The position numbers were made by a program, and so were the translations under genes. A stretch of DNA of 64,000 nucleotides from Salminus brasiliensis (taxonomy: Eukaryota > Chordata > Actinopteri > Characiformes > Bryconidae). The stretch spans positions 34,792,138 through 34,856,137 of the forward strand of contig NC_132892.1 of NCBI RefSeq assembly GCF_030463535.1, in the 5' to 3' direction. Position 1 is the first letter of the stretch. Every line of letters begins with the position of its first letter. The notes below the pieces were generated by a model that saw only the letters and a list, made by a program, of their open reading frames with translations, had not been told where the DNA came from and did not search any database. Shown piece by piece: positions 1-13,200 of this stretch.

Positions 1-393
1 CTCTCTCTCTCTCTCTGTGTCAGTGTGTCGGTATGGCAGTACTCAGTACAGTCTCAGTGCAGCATTATAACACCAGTAGAAGCTGGAGGAGGAAGTTCAC
101 GTGAACGTGACACAGTCCGTTAATAACAGCTGGGGAGCTGCAGAGCGCCTGTTCAAACTGCCTGCAGTTCAGTGATCTCTACGGTAGACTAGCGTACAGA
201 GGAAATCATGATAGAAATGCACAGCTTACTCAGTTCCCTAGTGTGTTGCTAGGTGGTTGCTATGGTGTTTTCCAAGTTATTGCAATGGAATCCAAGGATG
301 GTGCAAGGGTGCTAGTGGTTCCTATGGAGCTATATGTGGTAGCTAGATTGAGTATGGATATTACTGAAGGGGCTCAGTGGAGTTGCCATAGTC

Positions 394-3060
394 TGGTAGG
401 GGTCAGTAGGGCAGTAGGGTTGGGGTATGGAGAGTATTGGTAGGGGTCAGTAGGGTTGGGGTATGGAGAGTGCTGGTAGGGGTCAGTAGGGTTGGGGTAT
501 GGAGAGTATTGGTAGGGGTCAGTAGGGTTGGGGTATGGAGAGTGCTGGTAGGGGTCAGTAGGGTTGGGGTATGGAGAGTATTGGTAGGGGTCAGTAGGGT
601 TGGGGTATGGAGAGTGCTGGTAGGGGTCAGTAGGGTTGGGGTATGGAGAGTATTGGTAGGGGTCAGTAGGGTTGGGGTATGGAGAGTATTGGTAGGGGTC
701 AGTAGGGTTGGGGTATGGAGAGTATTGGTAGGGGTCAGTAGGGTTGGGGTATGGAGAGTGCTGGTAGGGGTCAGTAGGGTTGGGGTATGGAGAGTATTGG
801 TAGGGGTCAGTAGGGTTGGGGTATGGAGAGTGCTGGTAGGGGTCAGTAGGGTTGGGGTATGGAGAGTATTGGTAGGGGTCAGTAGGGTTGAGGGTATGAA
901 GAGTACTGGTAGGGGTCAGTAGGGTTGAGGGTATGAAGAGTACTGGTAGAGGTCAGTAGGGTTGGGGTATGGAGAGTGCTGTAGGGGTCAGTAGGGTTGG
1001 GGTATGGAGAGTGCTGGTAGGGGTCAGTAGGGTTGAGGTATGGAGAGTGCTGGTAGAGGTCAGTAGGGTTGAGGTATGAAGAGTATTGGTAGGGGTCAGT
1101 AGGGTTGAGGGTATGAAGAGTACTGGTAGGGGTCAGTAGGGTTGAGGTATGAAGAGTGCTGGTAGGGGTCAGTAGGGCAGTAGGGTTGGGGTATGGAGAG
1201 TACTGGTAGAGGTCAGTAGGGTTGGGGTATGGAGAGTATTGGTAGGGGTCAGTAGGGTTGGGGTATGGAGAGTGCTGGTAGGGGTCAGTAGGGTTGAGGT
1301 ATGGAGAGTGCTGGTAGGGGTCAGTAGGGTTGAGGTATGGAGAGTATTGGTAGGGGTCAGTAGGGTTGGGGTATGGAGAGTGCTGGTAGGGGTCAGTAGG
1401 GTTGGGGTATGGAGAGTGCTGGTAGGGGTCAGTAGGGTTGGGGTATGGAGAGTGCTGGTAGGGGTCAGTAGGGTTGAGGTATGGAGAGTGCTGGTAGGGG
1501 TCAGTAGGGTTGGGGTATGGAGAGTGCTGGTAGGGGTCAGTAGGGTTGGGGTATGGAGAGTGCTGGTAGGGGTCAGTAGGGTTGAGGTATGGAGAGTGCT
1601 GGTAGGGGTCAGTAGGGTTGAGGTATGGAGAGTATTGGTAGGGGTCAGTAGGGTTGGGGTATGGAGAGTGCTGGTAGGGGTCAGTAGGGTTGGGGTATGG
1701 AGAGTATTGGTAGGGGTCAGTAGGGTTGAGGTATGAAGAGTGCTGGTAGGGGTCAGTAGGGCAGTAGGGTTGGGGTATGGAGAGTGCTGTAGGGGTCAGT
1801 AGGGTTGAGGTATGGAGAGTACTGTAGGGGTCAGTAGGGTTGGGGTATGGAGAGTATTGGTAGGGGTCAGTAGGGTTGGGGTATGGAGAGTATTGGTAGG
1901 GGTCAGTAGGGTTGGGATATGGAGAGTATTGGTAGGGGTCAGTAGGGTTGGGGTATGGAGAGTACTGGTAGGGGTCAGTAGGGTTGGGGTATGGAGAGTG
2001 CTGTAGGGGTCAGTAGGGTTGGGGTATGGAGAGTGCTGGTAGGGGTCAGTAGGGTTGGGGTATGGAGAGTGCTGGTAGGGGTCAGTAGGGTTGGGGTATG
2101 GAGAGTATTAGTAGGGGTCAGTAGGGTTGGGGTATGGAGAGTACTGGTAGGGGTCAGTAGGGTTGGGGTATAGAGAGTGCTGTAGGGGTCAGTAGGGTTG
2201 GGGTATGGAGAGTACTGGTAGGGGTCAGTAGGGTTGGGGTATGGAGAGTGCTGGTAGGGGTCAGTAGGGTTGGGGTATGGAGAGTGCTGGTAGGGGTCAG
2301 TAGGGATGGGGTATGGAGAGTGCTGGTAGGGGTCAGTAGGGCAGTAGGGTTGGGGTATGGAGAGTGCTGGTAGGGGTCAGTAGGGTTGGGGTATGGAGAG
2401 TGCTGGTAGGGGTTAGTAGGGCAGTAGGGTTGGGGTATGGAGAGTACTGGTAGGGGTCAGTAGGGATGGGGTATGGAGAGTGCTGGTAGGGGTCAGTAGG
2501 GTTGGGGTATGGAGAGTGCTGGTAGGGGTCAGTAGGGTTGGGGTATGGAGAGTACTGGTAGGGGTCAGTAGGGTTGGGGTATGGAGAGTGCTGGTAGGGG
2601 TCAGTAGGGTTGGGGTATGGAGAGTGCTGGTAGGGGTCAGTAGGGTTGGGGTATGGAGAGTACTGGTAGGGGTCAGTAGGGTTGGGGTATGGAGAGTGCT
2701 GGTAGGGGTCAGTAGGGTTGGGGTATGGAGAGTATTGGTAGGGGTCAGTAGGGTTGGGGTATGGAGAGTGCTGGTAGGGGTCAGTAGGGTTGGGGTATGG
2801 AGAGTGCTGGTAGGGGGCAGTAGGGTTGGGGTATGGAGAGTACTGGTAGGGGTCAGTAGGGATGGGGTATGGAGAGTGCTGGTAGGGGTCAGTAGGGTTG
2901 GGGTATGGAGAGTGCTGGTAGGGGTCAGTAGGGTTGGGGTATAGAGAGTGCTGTAGGGGTCAGTAGGGTTGGGGTATGGAGAGTGCTGGTAGGGGTCAGT
3001 AGGGTTGGGGTATGGAGAGTGCTGTAGGGGTCAGTAGGGTTGGGGTATGGAGAGTGCTGG
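394..3060 (+). repeat. 36 bp G-rich minisatellite (vav1 intron 1)
   Basis: About 74 head-to-tail copies of a unit built from GTAGGGGTCAGTAGGG then TTGGGGTATGGAGAGTGCTG. Variants are GTATTG or GTACTG at the end, GAGG for GGGG, an extra GCAGTAGG block, and units shortened by one base. Because 36 is a multiple of 3, open frames reading VGVSRVGVWRVL arise without coding meaning. The stretch 17-393 before it is unremarkable intron. Confidence 0.97.
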
Positions 3061-3081
3061 TATGTGATTAATTGATATGTT

Positions 3082-3109
3082 TGTGTGTGTGTGTGTGTGT
3101 GTGTGTGGG
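3082..3109 (+). repeat. (TG)n forming the exon 2 acceptor tract
   Basis: TG repeat ending three bases before the splice acceptor AG at 3111-3112. Confidence 0.9.
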
Positions 3110-3112
3110 CAG

Positions 3113-3229
3113 TTCCTCTGTCTGAAGAACATCAGGACGTTTCTGTCGGCATGTCATGAGAAGTTTGGGATGAAGAAGAGTGAACTGTTCGAGGCCTTCG
3201 ACCTCTTTGACGTCCGAGACTTTGGCAAG
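3113..3229 (+). CDS. vav1: vav1 exon 2 (CH domain, second half)
   Basis: 39 codons in phase 0, reading [12 protein letters not shown] through [12 protein letters not shown], the C-terminal half of a type-3 calponin-homology domain. The acceptor is a (TG)n tract ending GGGCAG; the donor is AAG|GTCTGA. The frame is open at its 5' end, as expected if exon 1 lies left of the window. Confidence 0.95.
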
Positions 3230-6200
3230 GTCTGACTCTCACTGCATTTATTTGAAGGCTGCTCACACAGGGGTGTTATAACACATATATTAACACTGAA
3301 GAATGTATTTATAAAGCAGTAGATGAGAATTCATGAGCAGGTTGTGCTTCTATTTGCAAGCTGGAGTAAGATATTGACTTACGTAAGCTTATCCCCAGGT
3401 AATGCACATAATAATAATAATAATAATAATGTTATTATTATTTTTTTATTATTATTATTATTAGTAGTAGTATTTTATATAATAATAATAATAATAATAA
3501 TAATGTTATTGTTATTTTTATATTATTATTATTATTAGTAGTAGTATTTTATATAATCATAATAATAATAATAATAATAATAATTTATGTATATTGCACA
3601 AAAAAGATAATAAAAAAGAATGAAATGTATAATATTTAAGATAAAAAACAAAAAAGACATTTAAATAAAATGTATAGAAAGCAGCTTTACAACATAAATT
3701 GTTGTAATGCAATAGTTGTTTAAATAAAAGAATATATATTAATAAAATATTTAATTAAAAAAGATAAAATGAAGGTAAAAATATATATAGAGAGAATTAT
3801 ATTCAATTATATTCAATTTTTAGAAAAAACAGATAAAATATGATAAATAAAACTTTATGAAGAAAAATAAATATAAACACTTATGCAAACTGATCTAATT
3901 ATTTTTTGCCTTTTAAAGCTGGTAATATTAGATATCTGATTAACATCTGTCAGTAAAGTGTTTCAGAACTTTTAGTTCCACCAGTTTTTTTTTTTTTTTT
4001 TGGTCTTTATTTTCAGAACATTTAATAAACCTGTATTTAATAACCTTTAAACACAATTTGGAATAAACTGAGATTTGTAGCTTTAACCTCTGAAGCTTCT
4101 AATAACCATTCAGTTATGAATCCTAACGCTGAAACTATACTGAATCATTTGATGATTGTTTAGTTTAGTGGAGTCCCCCTGGGTTCTATTTCGGGGCCCC
4201 TGAAACTGATCGTAACTACGCCGGTAGTGCAGTTCTGAATGATAATGAGTGTGGGTTTACAGACCGGATCAAAGGGCTTTAAACAACAAGAAAGGAATCT
4301 CAGCTGTGAAGGAAACAGGCCGGCAGTGTAAAGAGGCCGGAGCAAGGGCGAGCAGGGGGCGAGCAGGGGGCGAACAGGGGGCAAACAGGGGGCAAACAGG
4401 GGCGAGCAGGGGCGAGCAGGGGGCGAGCAGGGGGCAAACAGGGGCGAGCAGGGGCGAGCAGGGGGCGAACATGGGCGAGCAGGGGGTGAACAGGGGCGAG
4501 CAGGGGGTGAGCAGGAGGTGAGCAGGGGGCGAACAGGGGGCAAACAGGGGGCAAACAGGGGCGAGCAGGGGGCGAACATGGGCGAGCAGGGGGCGAACAG
4601 GGGGCAAACAGGGGCGAGCAGGGGGCAAACATTGGCGAGCAGGGGGCGAACATGGGCGAGCAGGGGCGAGCAGGGGGTGAGCAGGGGGCGAGCAGGGGGC
4701 GAACATGGGCGAGCAGGGGCAAGCAGGGGGCGAGCAGGGGGTGAGCAGGGGGTGAGCAGGGGCGAGCAGGGGGCGAACAGGGGGCGAGCAGGGGGCGAAC
4801 AGGGGCGAGCAGGGGGTGAACAGGGGGTGAGCAGGGGGCGAACAGGGGGCGAACAGGGGGTGAGCAGGGGCGAGCAGGGGGCGAGCAGGGGGCGAACAGG
4901 GGGCGAGCAGGGGGCGAACAGGGGCGAGCAGGGGGTGAACAGGGGGTGAGCAGGGGGCGAACAGGGGGCGAACAGGGGGTGAGCAGGGGCGAGCAGGGGG
5001 TGAGCAGGGGGCGAGCAGGGGGCGAACAGGGGCGAGCAGGGGGCGAGCAGGGGGCGAACAGGGGGCGAACAGGGGCGAGCAGGGGGCGAGCAGGGGGCGA
5101 ACAGGGGGTGAGCAGGGGCGAGCAGGGGGCGAGCACGGGGCGAGCAGGCGTGACTCTCACTGCAGAATTCTGCTGTACTGTGGTGTTCAGCCGTGCCCCT
5201 CAGCCCTGATTATTAGCTGTGTGACTGCTCTCTCCTGCAGGTGATCGGCACGCTGTCCGTTCTGTCCCAAACCCATACAGCCGTCCAGAAGGGATTCAGG
5301 TGAGAACAGCCGACACACTCCCACCCCCATACCACAACACCCCCTCCACACACACACACACTAATTGAATTTAGGTTGACTGACATTCGATAGATCAGCT
5401 CCTCACTAAATCAATACTGGTCCTAAATCTAGTCTTCATGGGAAATTCTTAAAATATAATAAATAAATAAATAATAATTCATAAATCTACTTTCTCTGAG
5501 TGTAAATAATAACACAAGGAAGAAAGCGTACCAGTAAATGAATGCTAGTCTATGACCAATCTAAAAATAATAGGTCTTCAGTGAAAATAGTAATTACAGA
5601 AGTAATTAAAAATAATTTAACAAACAATTACAATTCAGTATAAAAAGTCACCAATACACAAACAAACAGATCACACTATTTAATGTGCACACTGATATAC
5701 TTTCAATATATTTAATATACTAATAAGTTCATATAAAGTATATATACATACACACTACCACCATATATAAATTATAAAATTATATATACTAATATATAAA
5801 CATTTATTCTCTATTAATTCTACACTACTACTGCTTATTTACTGAATTTAACAAATTGAGAAAAGCCCATTAAATGTTGTGTGTGCAAAATAATGTCACA
5901 TTAAAATTTTATCCTTAATTATTTCTTAATAAAAGTGTTAAATTCAGTAAATGAATAGAAATGATGTCTAAAATATGCAGAAAATGTCATTTAGGGTCGA
6001 ATTGTAAAGGATTACGCTGTGTGTGTGTGTGTGTGTGTGGTTTTGTGTTTTTCCTCCTCAGACCTTTTCCTGATGAAGTGTGTGTAGGAGATGACGACAT
6101 CTACAACGGCCTCTCAGACCAGATAGAGTGAGTGTGTGTGTGTGTGTGTGTGAGTGTGTGTGATCTCCTGGTTATTGTGTTTCTTTTATTCCTAGTTGGG

Positions 6201-6387
6201 CACCTATTGTGGGCGGGGCTTGAAGTTGACCATTTGCATATTATTCATGTCCTGTCTCTCTGTCTCTGCCTCAGTGACACGGTGGATGAAGATGATGATC
6301 TGTACGACTGCGTGGAGGATGAAGAGAATGAGGGAGATGATATTTATGAAGACCTGATGAGGACAGAGGAACCTCCAGAGACAGTGA

Positions 6388-6442
<55 letters not shown>

Positions 6443-6493
6443 CAACCACATTCTACTGATTTGATACCAAAAGATGAAAAAACACTAATAGAA

Positions 6494-6553
<60 letters not shown>

Positions 6554-6726
6554 GTGTGTGTTCTCAGAAGGTTGAGGTGGATAAGAGGAGCTGCTGTCTG
6601 CAGGAGATTCAGCAGACTGAGGAGAAATACACACAAACACTGGAGTCTATACTGCAGGTACACAAGCACACACATACACACAAAAAGCTCACACACACAC
6701 ACAGCTCACACAGTTGCACTAAACCC

Positions 6727-6772
<46 letters not shown>

Positions 6773-8759
6773 AGCACTTTCTGAAGCCACTGCAGGCTTT
6801 CCTCAAACCCCCTGACATCGAGAGCATCTTCATCAATATAGAGGTAATACTGCACTCCCTCACCCATTCACCACCCATCCATCATCCATTCATCATCCAA
6901 TCAACATCCATTTATTCACCTTTATCAATGTAGGGATAATTCTGAATTCATACATACATTCATACATCATCCATTCATCATTCATTTATCATCCATTCAT
7001 TTATCATCCATTCATTCATCATTCATTTATCATCCATTCATTCATCATCCATTTATCATCCATTTATCATCCATTTATCATTCACATATTATTCATCCAT
7101 TTATCATCCATTTATCATCCATTTATCATCCATTCATCATCCATTTATCATTCACATATTATTCATCCATTTATCATCCATTTATCATCCATTCATCATC
7201 CATTTATCATTCATATATTATTCATCCATTCATCATCCATTTATCATTCACATATTATTCATCCATTTATCATCCATTTATCATCCATTCATCATCCATT
7301 TATCATTCATATATTATTCATCCATTTATCATCCATTTATCATTCATATATTATTCATCCATTCATCATCCATTTATCATCCATTTATCATCCATTCATC
7401 ATCCATTTATCATTCATATATTATTCATCCATTCATCATCCATTTATCATCCATTTATCATCCATTTATCATCCATTCATCATCCATTTATCATTCACAT
7501 ATTATTCATCCATTTATCATCCATTTATCATCAATTTATCATCCATTCATCATCCATTTATCATTCACATATTATTCATCCATTTATCATCCATTTATCA
7601 TCAATTTATCATCCATTCATCATCCATTTATCATTCATATATTATTCATCCATTCATCATCCATTTATCATTCATATATTATTCATCCATTCATCATCAA
7701 TTTATCATCCATTCATCATCCATTTATCATTCATATATTATTCATCCATTCATCATCCATTTATCATTCATATATTATTCATCCATTCATCATCCATTTA
7801 TCATTCATTTATCATTCATTCATCATCAATTTATCATCCATTCATCATCCATTTATCATTCATATATTATTCATCCATTCATCATCCATTTATCATCCAT
7901 TTATTATCCATATATCATCCATTCATCATCCATTTATCATTCATATATTATTCATCCATTCATCATCCATTTATCATTCATATATTATTCATCCATTCAT
8001 CATCAATTTATCATCCATTCATCATCCATTTATCATTCATATATTATTCATCCATTCATCATCCATTTATCATTCATATATTATTCATCCATTCATCATC
8101 CATTTATCATTCATTTATCATTCATTCATCATCAATTTATCATCCATTCATCATCCATTTATCATTCATATATTATTCATCCATTCATCATCCATTTATC
8201 ATTCATATATTATTCATCCATTCATCATCCATTTATCATTCATTTATCATTCATTCATCATCAATTTATCATCCATTCATCATCCATTTATCATTCATAT
8301 ATTATTCATCCATTCATCATCCATTTATCATCCATTTATTATCCATATATCATCCATTCATCATCCATTTATCATCCGTTAATCATTCATTAATTAATTC
8401 ATCATTCATTGATTCCTTGATTAATTATTTTATCACCCATTCATCTTCCATTCATCCCTCATCATCATCAATTCATCCATTCATCATTCATTCATTCATT
8501 CATTCATTCAGGAATTATTCACTCATCACTAATGAATGAATGAATGAATGAATGAATTAATTAATTGATTAATTCATTCATCTCCATCAATACAGAGGTA
8601 ACACTGCATTCATTTATACATTTCCCATCATTCAGCAATTCATTCTTTGTTTCAGTATTCATTCATTGCCAGTTCATTCATTCATTCATCTTTTTCAATA
8701 TAGATGTAATAATTTCCTGAGCATTCATAATTCACAGATCATCTATCTTCATCAGCATC

Positions 8760-8792
<33 letters not shown>

Positions 8793-10183
8793 GATCTAGT
8801 GGGTACTCATCGCTGTCTGCTGAAGGAGGTGCAGAGCTCTATATCAGCGTATGGAGCAGAAAACCTCTACCAGATCTTCATCGATTATAAGGAGAAGTGA
8901 GCTCACAGGGCTGCTTATACACTAGCAATACATTAGGTTACAGACCAGTTAACTCCGCCCACACCAGCTTATTGGCTAAAAGTTCTACCCATGTCGTTCT
9001 GTCATCAGATAACATGATGTTTACTCTATTACCGTACTCGTATCCTTACACTCAGCACTAGCAACTACAATGGAAGCTTTAAAGTGCTAGAACTACTTTT
9101 TTGGGCGGAGGAGGCGGTCAGTATTAAACCCTACACTCTTCACTTTACCCGAAATACCTGCAGGCTGCTGCTGTACGGCCGGTACTGCAGTCAGGTGGAA
9201 TCTGCCACCAAACACCTGGACAAGATCGCCAGCTTGAGAGAGGACGTCAAAATGAAACTAGAGGTACACACACTCACAATGAAACCACACACTCACTCAC
9301 ACACACACACACTCACACACACATACACTCACTCACACACACACACACACACACACACCCTCACACATTTGAGATGTTTTTGATATGTGTGCAGTAATTA
9401 GCCCCTCCCCTCCCCACAGGAGTGCTCTATGAGAGCCAACAGCGGCCGCTTTTCTCTCCGAGACCTTCTCATGGTGCCCATGCAGAGAGTGCTCAAATAC
9501 CACTTACTGCTGCAGGTAACACACACACACACACATACACACACACTTCATATGCATTGAAGTCCGTTCTTCCCTCCACTCGTACAGTATTGCCTGCTAG
9601 TGACACACCCTCAAGCTCAAGCTCGATACATCCACCCCCATGCTTCACAATGGACCATATCTGTGTGATCTGCATGGTGGATTAGATCATTGCGTGGTTG
9701 AGCAGGTGTACGGTACCTGATTAACGATGTTTAGATCAGAGGGCAGTGAGGGCCGTCCCAGAAGCTTCGGTTTGGGTCTCCTCAGGTGGTCCACGGTGGT
9801 CTCGAGCTGCGTTTTGGATCATTTTTCTGTTGTAGAAGCCACAGGCTGCTCCATCTAACCTTCCCAATGCCACTGGCTGCAGCACAACCCCACAGCTGGC
9901 GAGGTGTTCTCGTCATGAAATGCACCGCACCTTCTGATTAGGTTTGTGCAGGCAATGCTGCACCACCCTCTTGACCTCTTGACCCGGCCCACACTACAAG
10001 GTGATCGGGCCGACTGTGGGGCCGGTTTGCTTTTCTAGACAATTCGCAAAGGATTCTCTGGTATAATTCGAACCCTTGCCTGATGCCTGATGATGACTGT
10101 CAACCACAGAGAGCCGGGCTGAACCAAACTTTCAGATACCGTCAGCCGGGGTCATATATACACTTCTACACGAGCCTAAGGGG

Positions 10184-10229
<46 letters not shown>

Positions 10230-13200
10230 CACACACACAGTGCACTAAAATACATTTCTTATTTGCAGGTTAATTTGGTACCTGGCCATTAGAATCATCC
10301 TACCCCCCAACCCCCCCATACAGTGCCCAGCCCCCAGCCCCCAGCCACAGCACAGATTTCTGCAAACCCAAGTTTTATCCATTTTACCAAAAGCAAGAGG
10401 ATCAACTTCATAAAAAACTGGGCTTCATTAAGGGACCGGGTTGAAATTGTTAACACTTAACAATTTTTATTAATTATTATTTGTTAATATATGATATTAT
10501 TATATTAATATATTAATATATATGAATAATAATTGTTTCCTGAGCAGTATTTTTAACGTCCAGATAAACGGCTTCCACGCGAACTCTCGAGGTGCCTACG
10601 TTCTTTTCTTCCTCTGGGCTTTTTCTGCGCGATGCAGCAGTTCACAAGAAATTCCCGCGAGGGGTTTGAGGTTCGGAGCTGTCGGCCGGGACTCTTTTGC
10701 ATGTATGATCTGAAAGTGTGGGGTGTTTCTTTCAGTGTGGGAACTTTGATGATGACTAACAACCTAACAACGTTAAAAAACCATAACATTAACATCCCGT
10801 AGTGTGGGCCAGGCATCAGACCATTCAGGTTCTCAGCAGTCAGGTTCTTCTGGAGGTTTGGTTTTGGATTGGTTTTCTTGATCTTCTGAATCTTCTCTTG
10901 TCCTCCACAGTTCGCCTGAACTGCCACTTGATTACGTTAACAGTTAGCTAAAAAAAATACTGGCTAATATCTTAATATGAATATCTTAATATGAATATAG
11001 CTGTCCCTTGGTTGCATTCTGATTGACGGACCCTCTTAAGAACTGCAAAAATAAACTAACAAAAACAGCAAATAATCAATTAATTGTTTAATATTGGACA
11101 AACATACAGTTTAGCAATTTTGAAACTCGAGTTCTTAGATGATTAAAGCACTGAATGGGATTTCTATGGCTGAATAAGTCAGGGTGTGACGGGGTGGTAA
11201 CGTTAAGCTGTGTCTGTAGTGGTAATGTGAAAACGGCTCATGGCCATTCAGGTTCTCAGCAGTCAGGTTCTTCTGGAGGTTTGGTTTTGGATTGGTTTTC
11301 TTGATCTTCTGGATCTTCTCTTGTCCTCCACAGTTCCCCTGAGCTGATATTTGATTACAGCAGTTTGCACAAAGACACTTCTTATTTCTTAATTCTTATT
11401 AATGAATTTCTTATTATGAGTACAGCCGTCCCTGCCGTGTGGTTTCCAGCTCTTTAGAGGGATGTTTAGAGGCGTTTATGAGAAGGTCTGAAGAGGTTGG
11501 ATTCAGCCGATTGATCCTAATTTGAATTGATCTGAAGGATGCTTATAATTAATTATAATTATTAAGTATTAATGGAGATATGTGTTTTTTGCAGGAACTG
11601 GTGAAACACACTGTTAATCCAACAGACAAGGAGAACCTTCGCACCGCACTGGACGCCATGAGGGTGAGTGTGTGTGTGATTGTGTGATTGTGTGTTTGTA
11701 GTCAGTTTGTTAAAGACAAATGTGTGTGTATAATGTGTGTATTTGCTGTGTGTGTGTGTGTGTGTGTGTGTGTAGGATCTAGCGCAGTGTGTGAACGAGG
11801 TGAAGAGGGATAATGAAATCATTCGTCAGATCACGGCGTTTCAGCTCTGCATTGAGAACATGGTAAGAGCCGGAGGAATTTATGATCAAATGATTAATGA
11901 TTAATTCATTGAATTTATTATTTATTGATCAGTTCATTATTTGATTCAGGTCTCAGAAACTGATCTGTAAAGCTGTAAAGCTGATCTGTTAATCTGGGCA
12001 GAAGGAGCTTGTTTGTTCTGGCATGCAATGAAGTAATGAGAGTAATTGCACACAATTGGTGTGACGGGGTGGTGGGGTTCTGCTTGATGGACAACCGAAA
12101 TCAAAAAAATTATTATTATATTATTTTTTAAAAATATTATTAAAAATAATACAAATACCGTTTCCAGCTTTTAAAACTACCATAAACCTTAAAGGACGTC
12201 ATTTTCTCTACATTATGTCATTGAGAGGCCGTCCCGTATAACACAACCACCCTGTTACACTGGCTTAATTATCCATAGCAACCGCATTCAGAGACGAGTG
12301 ATCAAGAAGACCATTTTTATGGCCAATAATAAGATTTTGTAGAAATCTTGAATTTAGAAAACGGCTAAATGGGTCAGTGTGACGGGGTGGTTGCGTTCTG
12401 ATTGACGGATCCTCTCGAGAAAACAAAAACTAACAAAAATAGCAAATAATCAATACTGGACAAACGTACAGTTTACTAATATTGGAACTCGGGTTCTTGG
12501 GAACCCATACTGCATCAATTAGCTCTAGAGCTATGAGGCTAATGTAGCTAACGAGTAATGGAAGCCTTTACTACATTGAGAGGCCGTCCCATATAACACA
12601 ACCACCCTGTTACACTGGCTTATTTAGCCATAGCAACCGCATTCAGTGACGTGTGATCAAGAAGACCATTTTCATAGCCAAATACTTTTGGTGTGACGGG
12701 GTGGTTGTGTTATTTAGGGTGGACCTTCAGGATGTAGAAATGAACAAATGATCAACATTTGAGGAAAGTTCAGTTTACCAGCTTTACCAACTTTGAATTT
12801 CTATGGCTAAATGGGTCAGTGTGACGGGGTGGTTGCGTTCTGATTGACGGATCCTCTCGAGAAAACTAAAAACTAACAAAAATAGCAAATAATCAATACT
12901 GGACAAACGTACAGTTTACTAATATTGGAACTCGGGTTCTTAGAAGCTTAAAGCACTGAATAGGATTTCTATGGCTAAATAGGTCAGTGTGACGGGGTGG
13001 TGTCTTAAGGATGGGCAAAATTACAAATAAGCAACACAGCTTTACCAGCTTAACGGAAGCTTAAAGGCCATCAGTTTCTCTCCGTCGCATCTCTGAATGT
13101 GATTATTAATGGCTGAATAAGTCAGGGTGTGACGGGGTGGTTGTATAATTACAATCAGGGCTCCGTCTGAGTCAGATAGTAAGACACATGCTGGTGTAAT

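Larger units (their letters stand above)
10990..13150. repeat. Complex duplicated region around GACGGGGTGGT motifs (introns 10-12)
   Basis: GTGTGACGGGGTGGT or close forms recur near 11185, 12059, 12379, 12691, 12819, 12987 and 13127. The inverted form AACACAACCACCC occurs near 12241 and 12596. Longer segments around them (for example ACTGGACAAACGTACAGTTT) are also repeated. Exons 11 and 12 lie inside the region and are unaffected. Confidence 0.8.

Noticed and set aside
437-2944. Long plus-strand frames reading VGVSRVGVWRVL repeats
   Set aside because: They are a 36 bp tandem repeat without stops in one frame; no start, splice or codon signal, and one-base indels break the frame several times.
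4160-5209. Proline/cysteine-rich (minus) and [12 protein letters not shown] (plus) frames resembling collagen or mucin
   Set aside because: Both strands are open because the 11-12 bp repeat lacks stops; it is inside vav1 intron 2.
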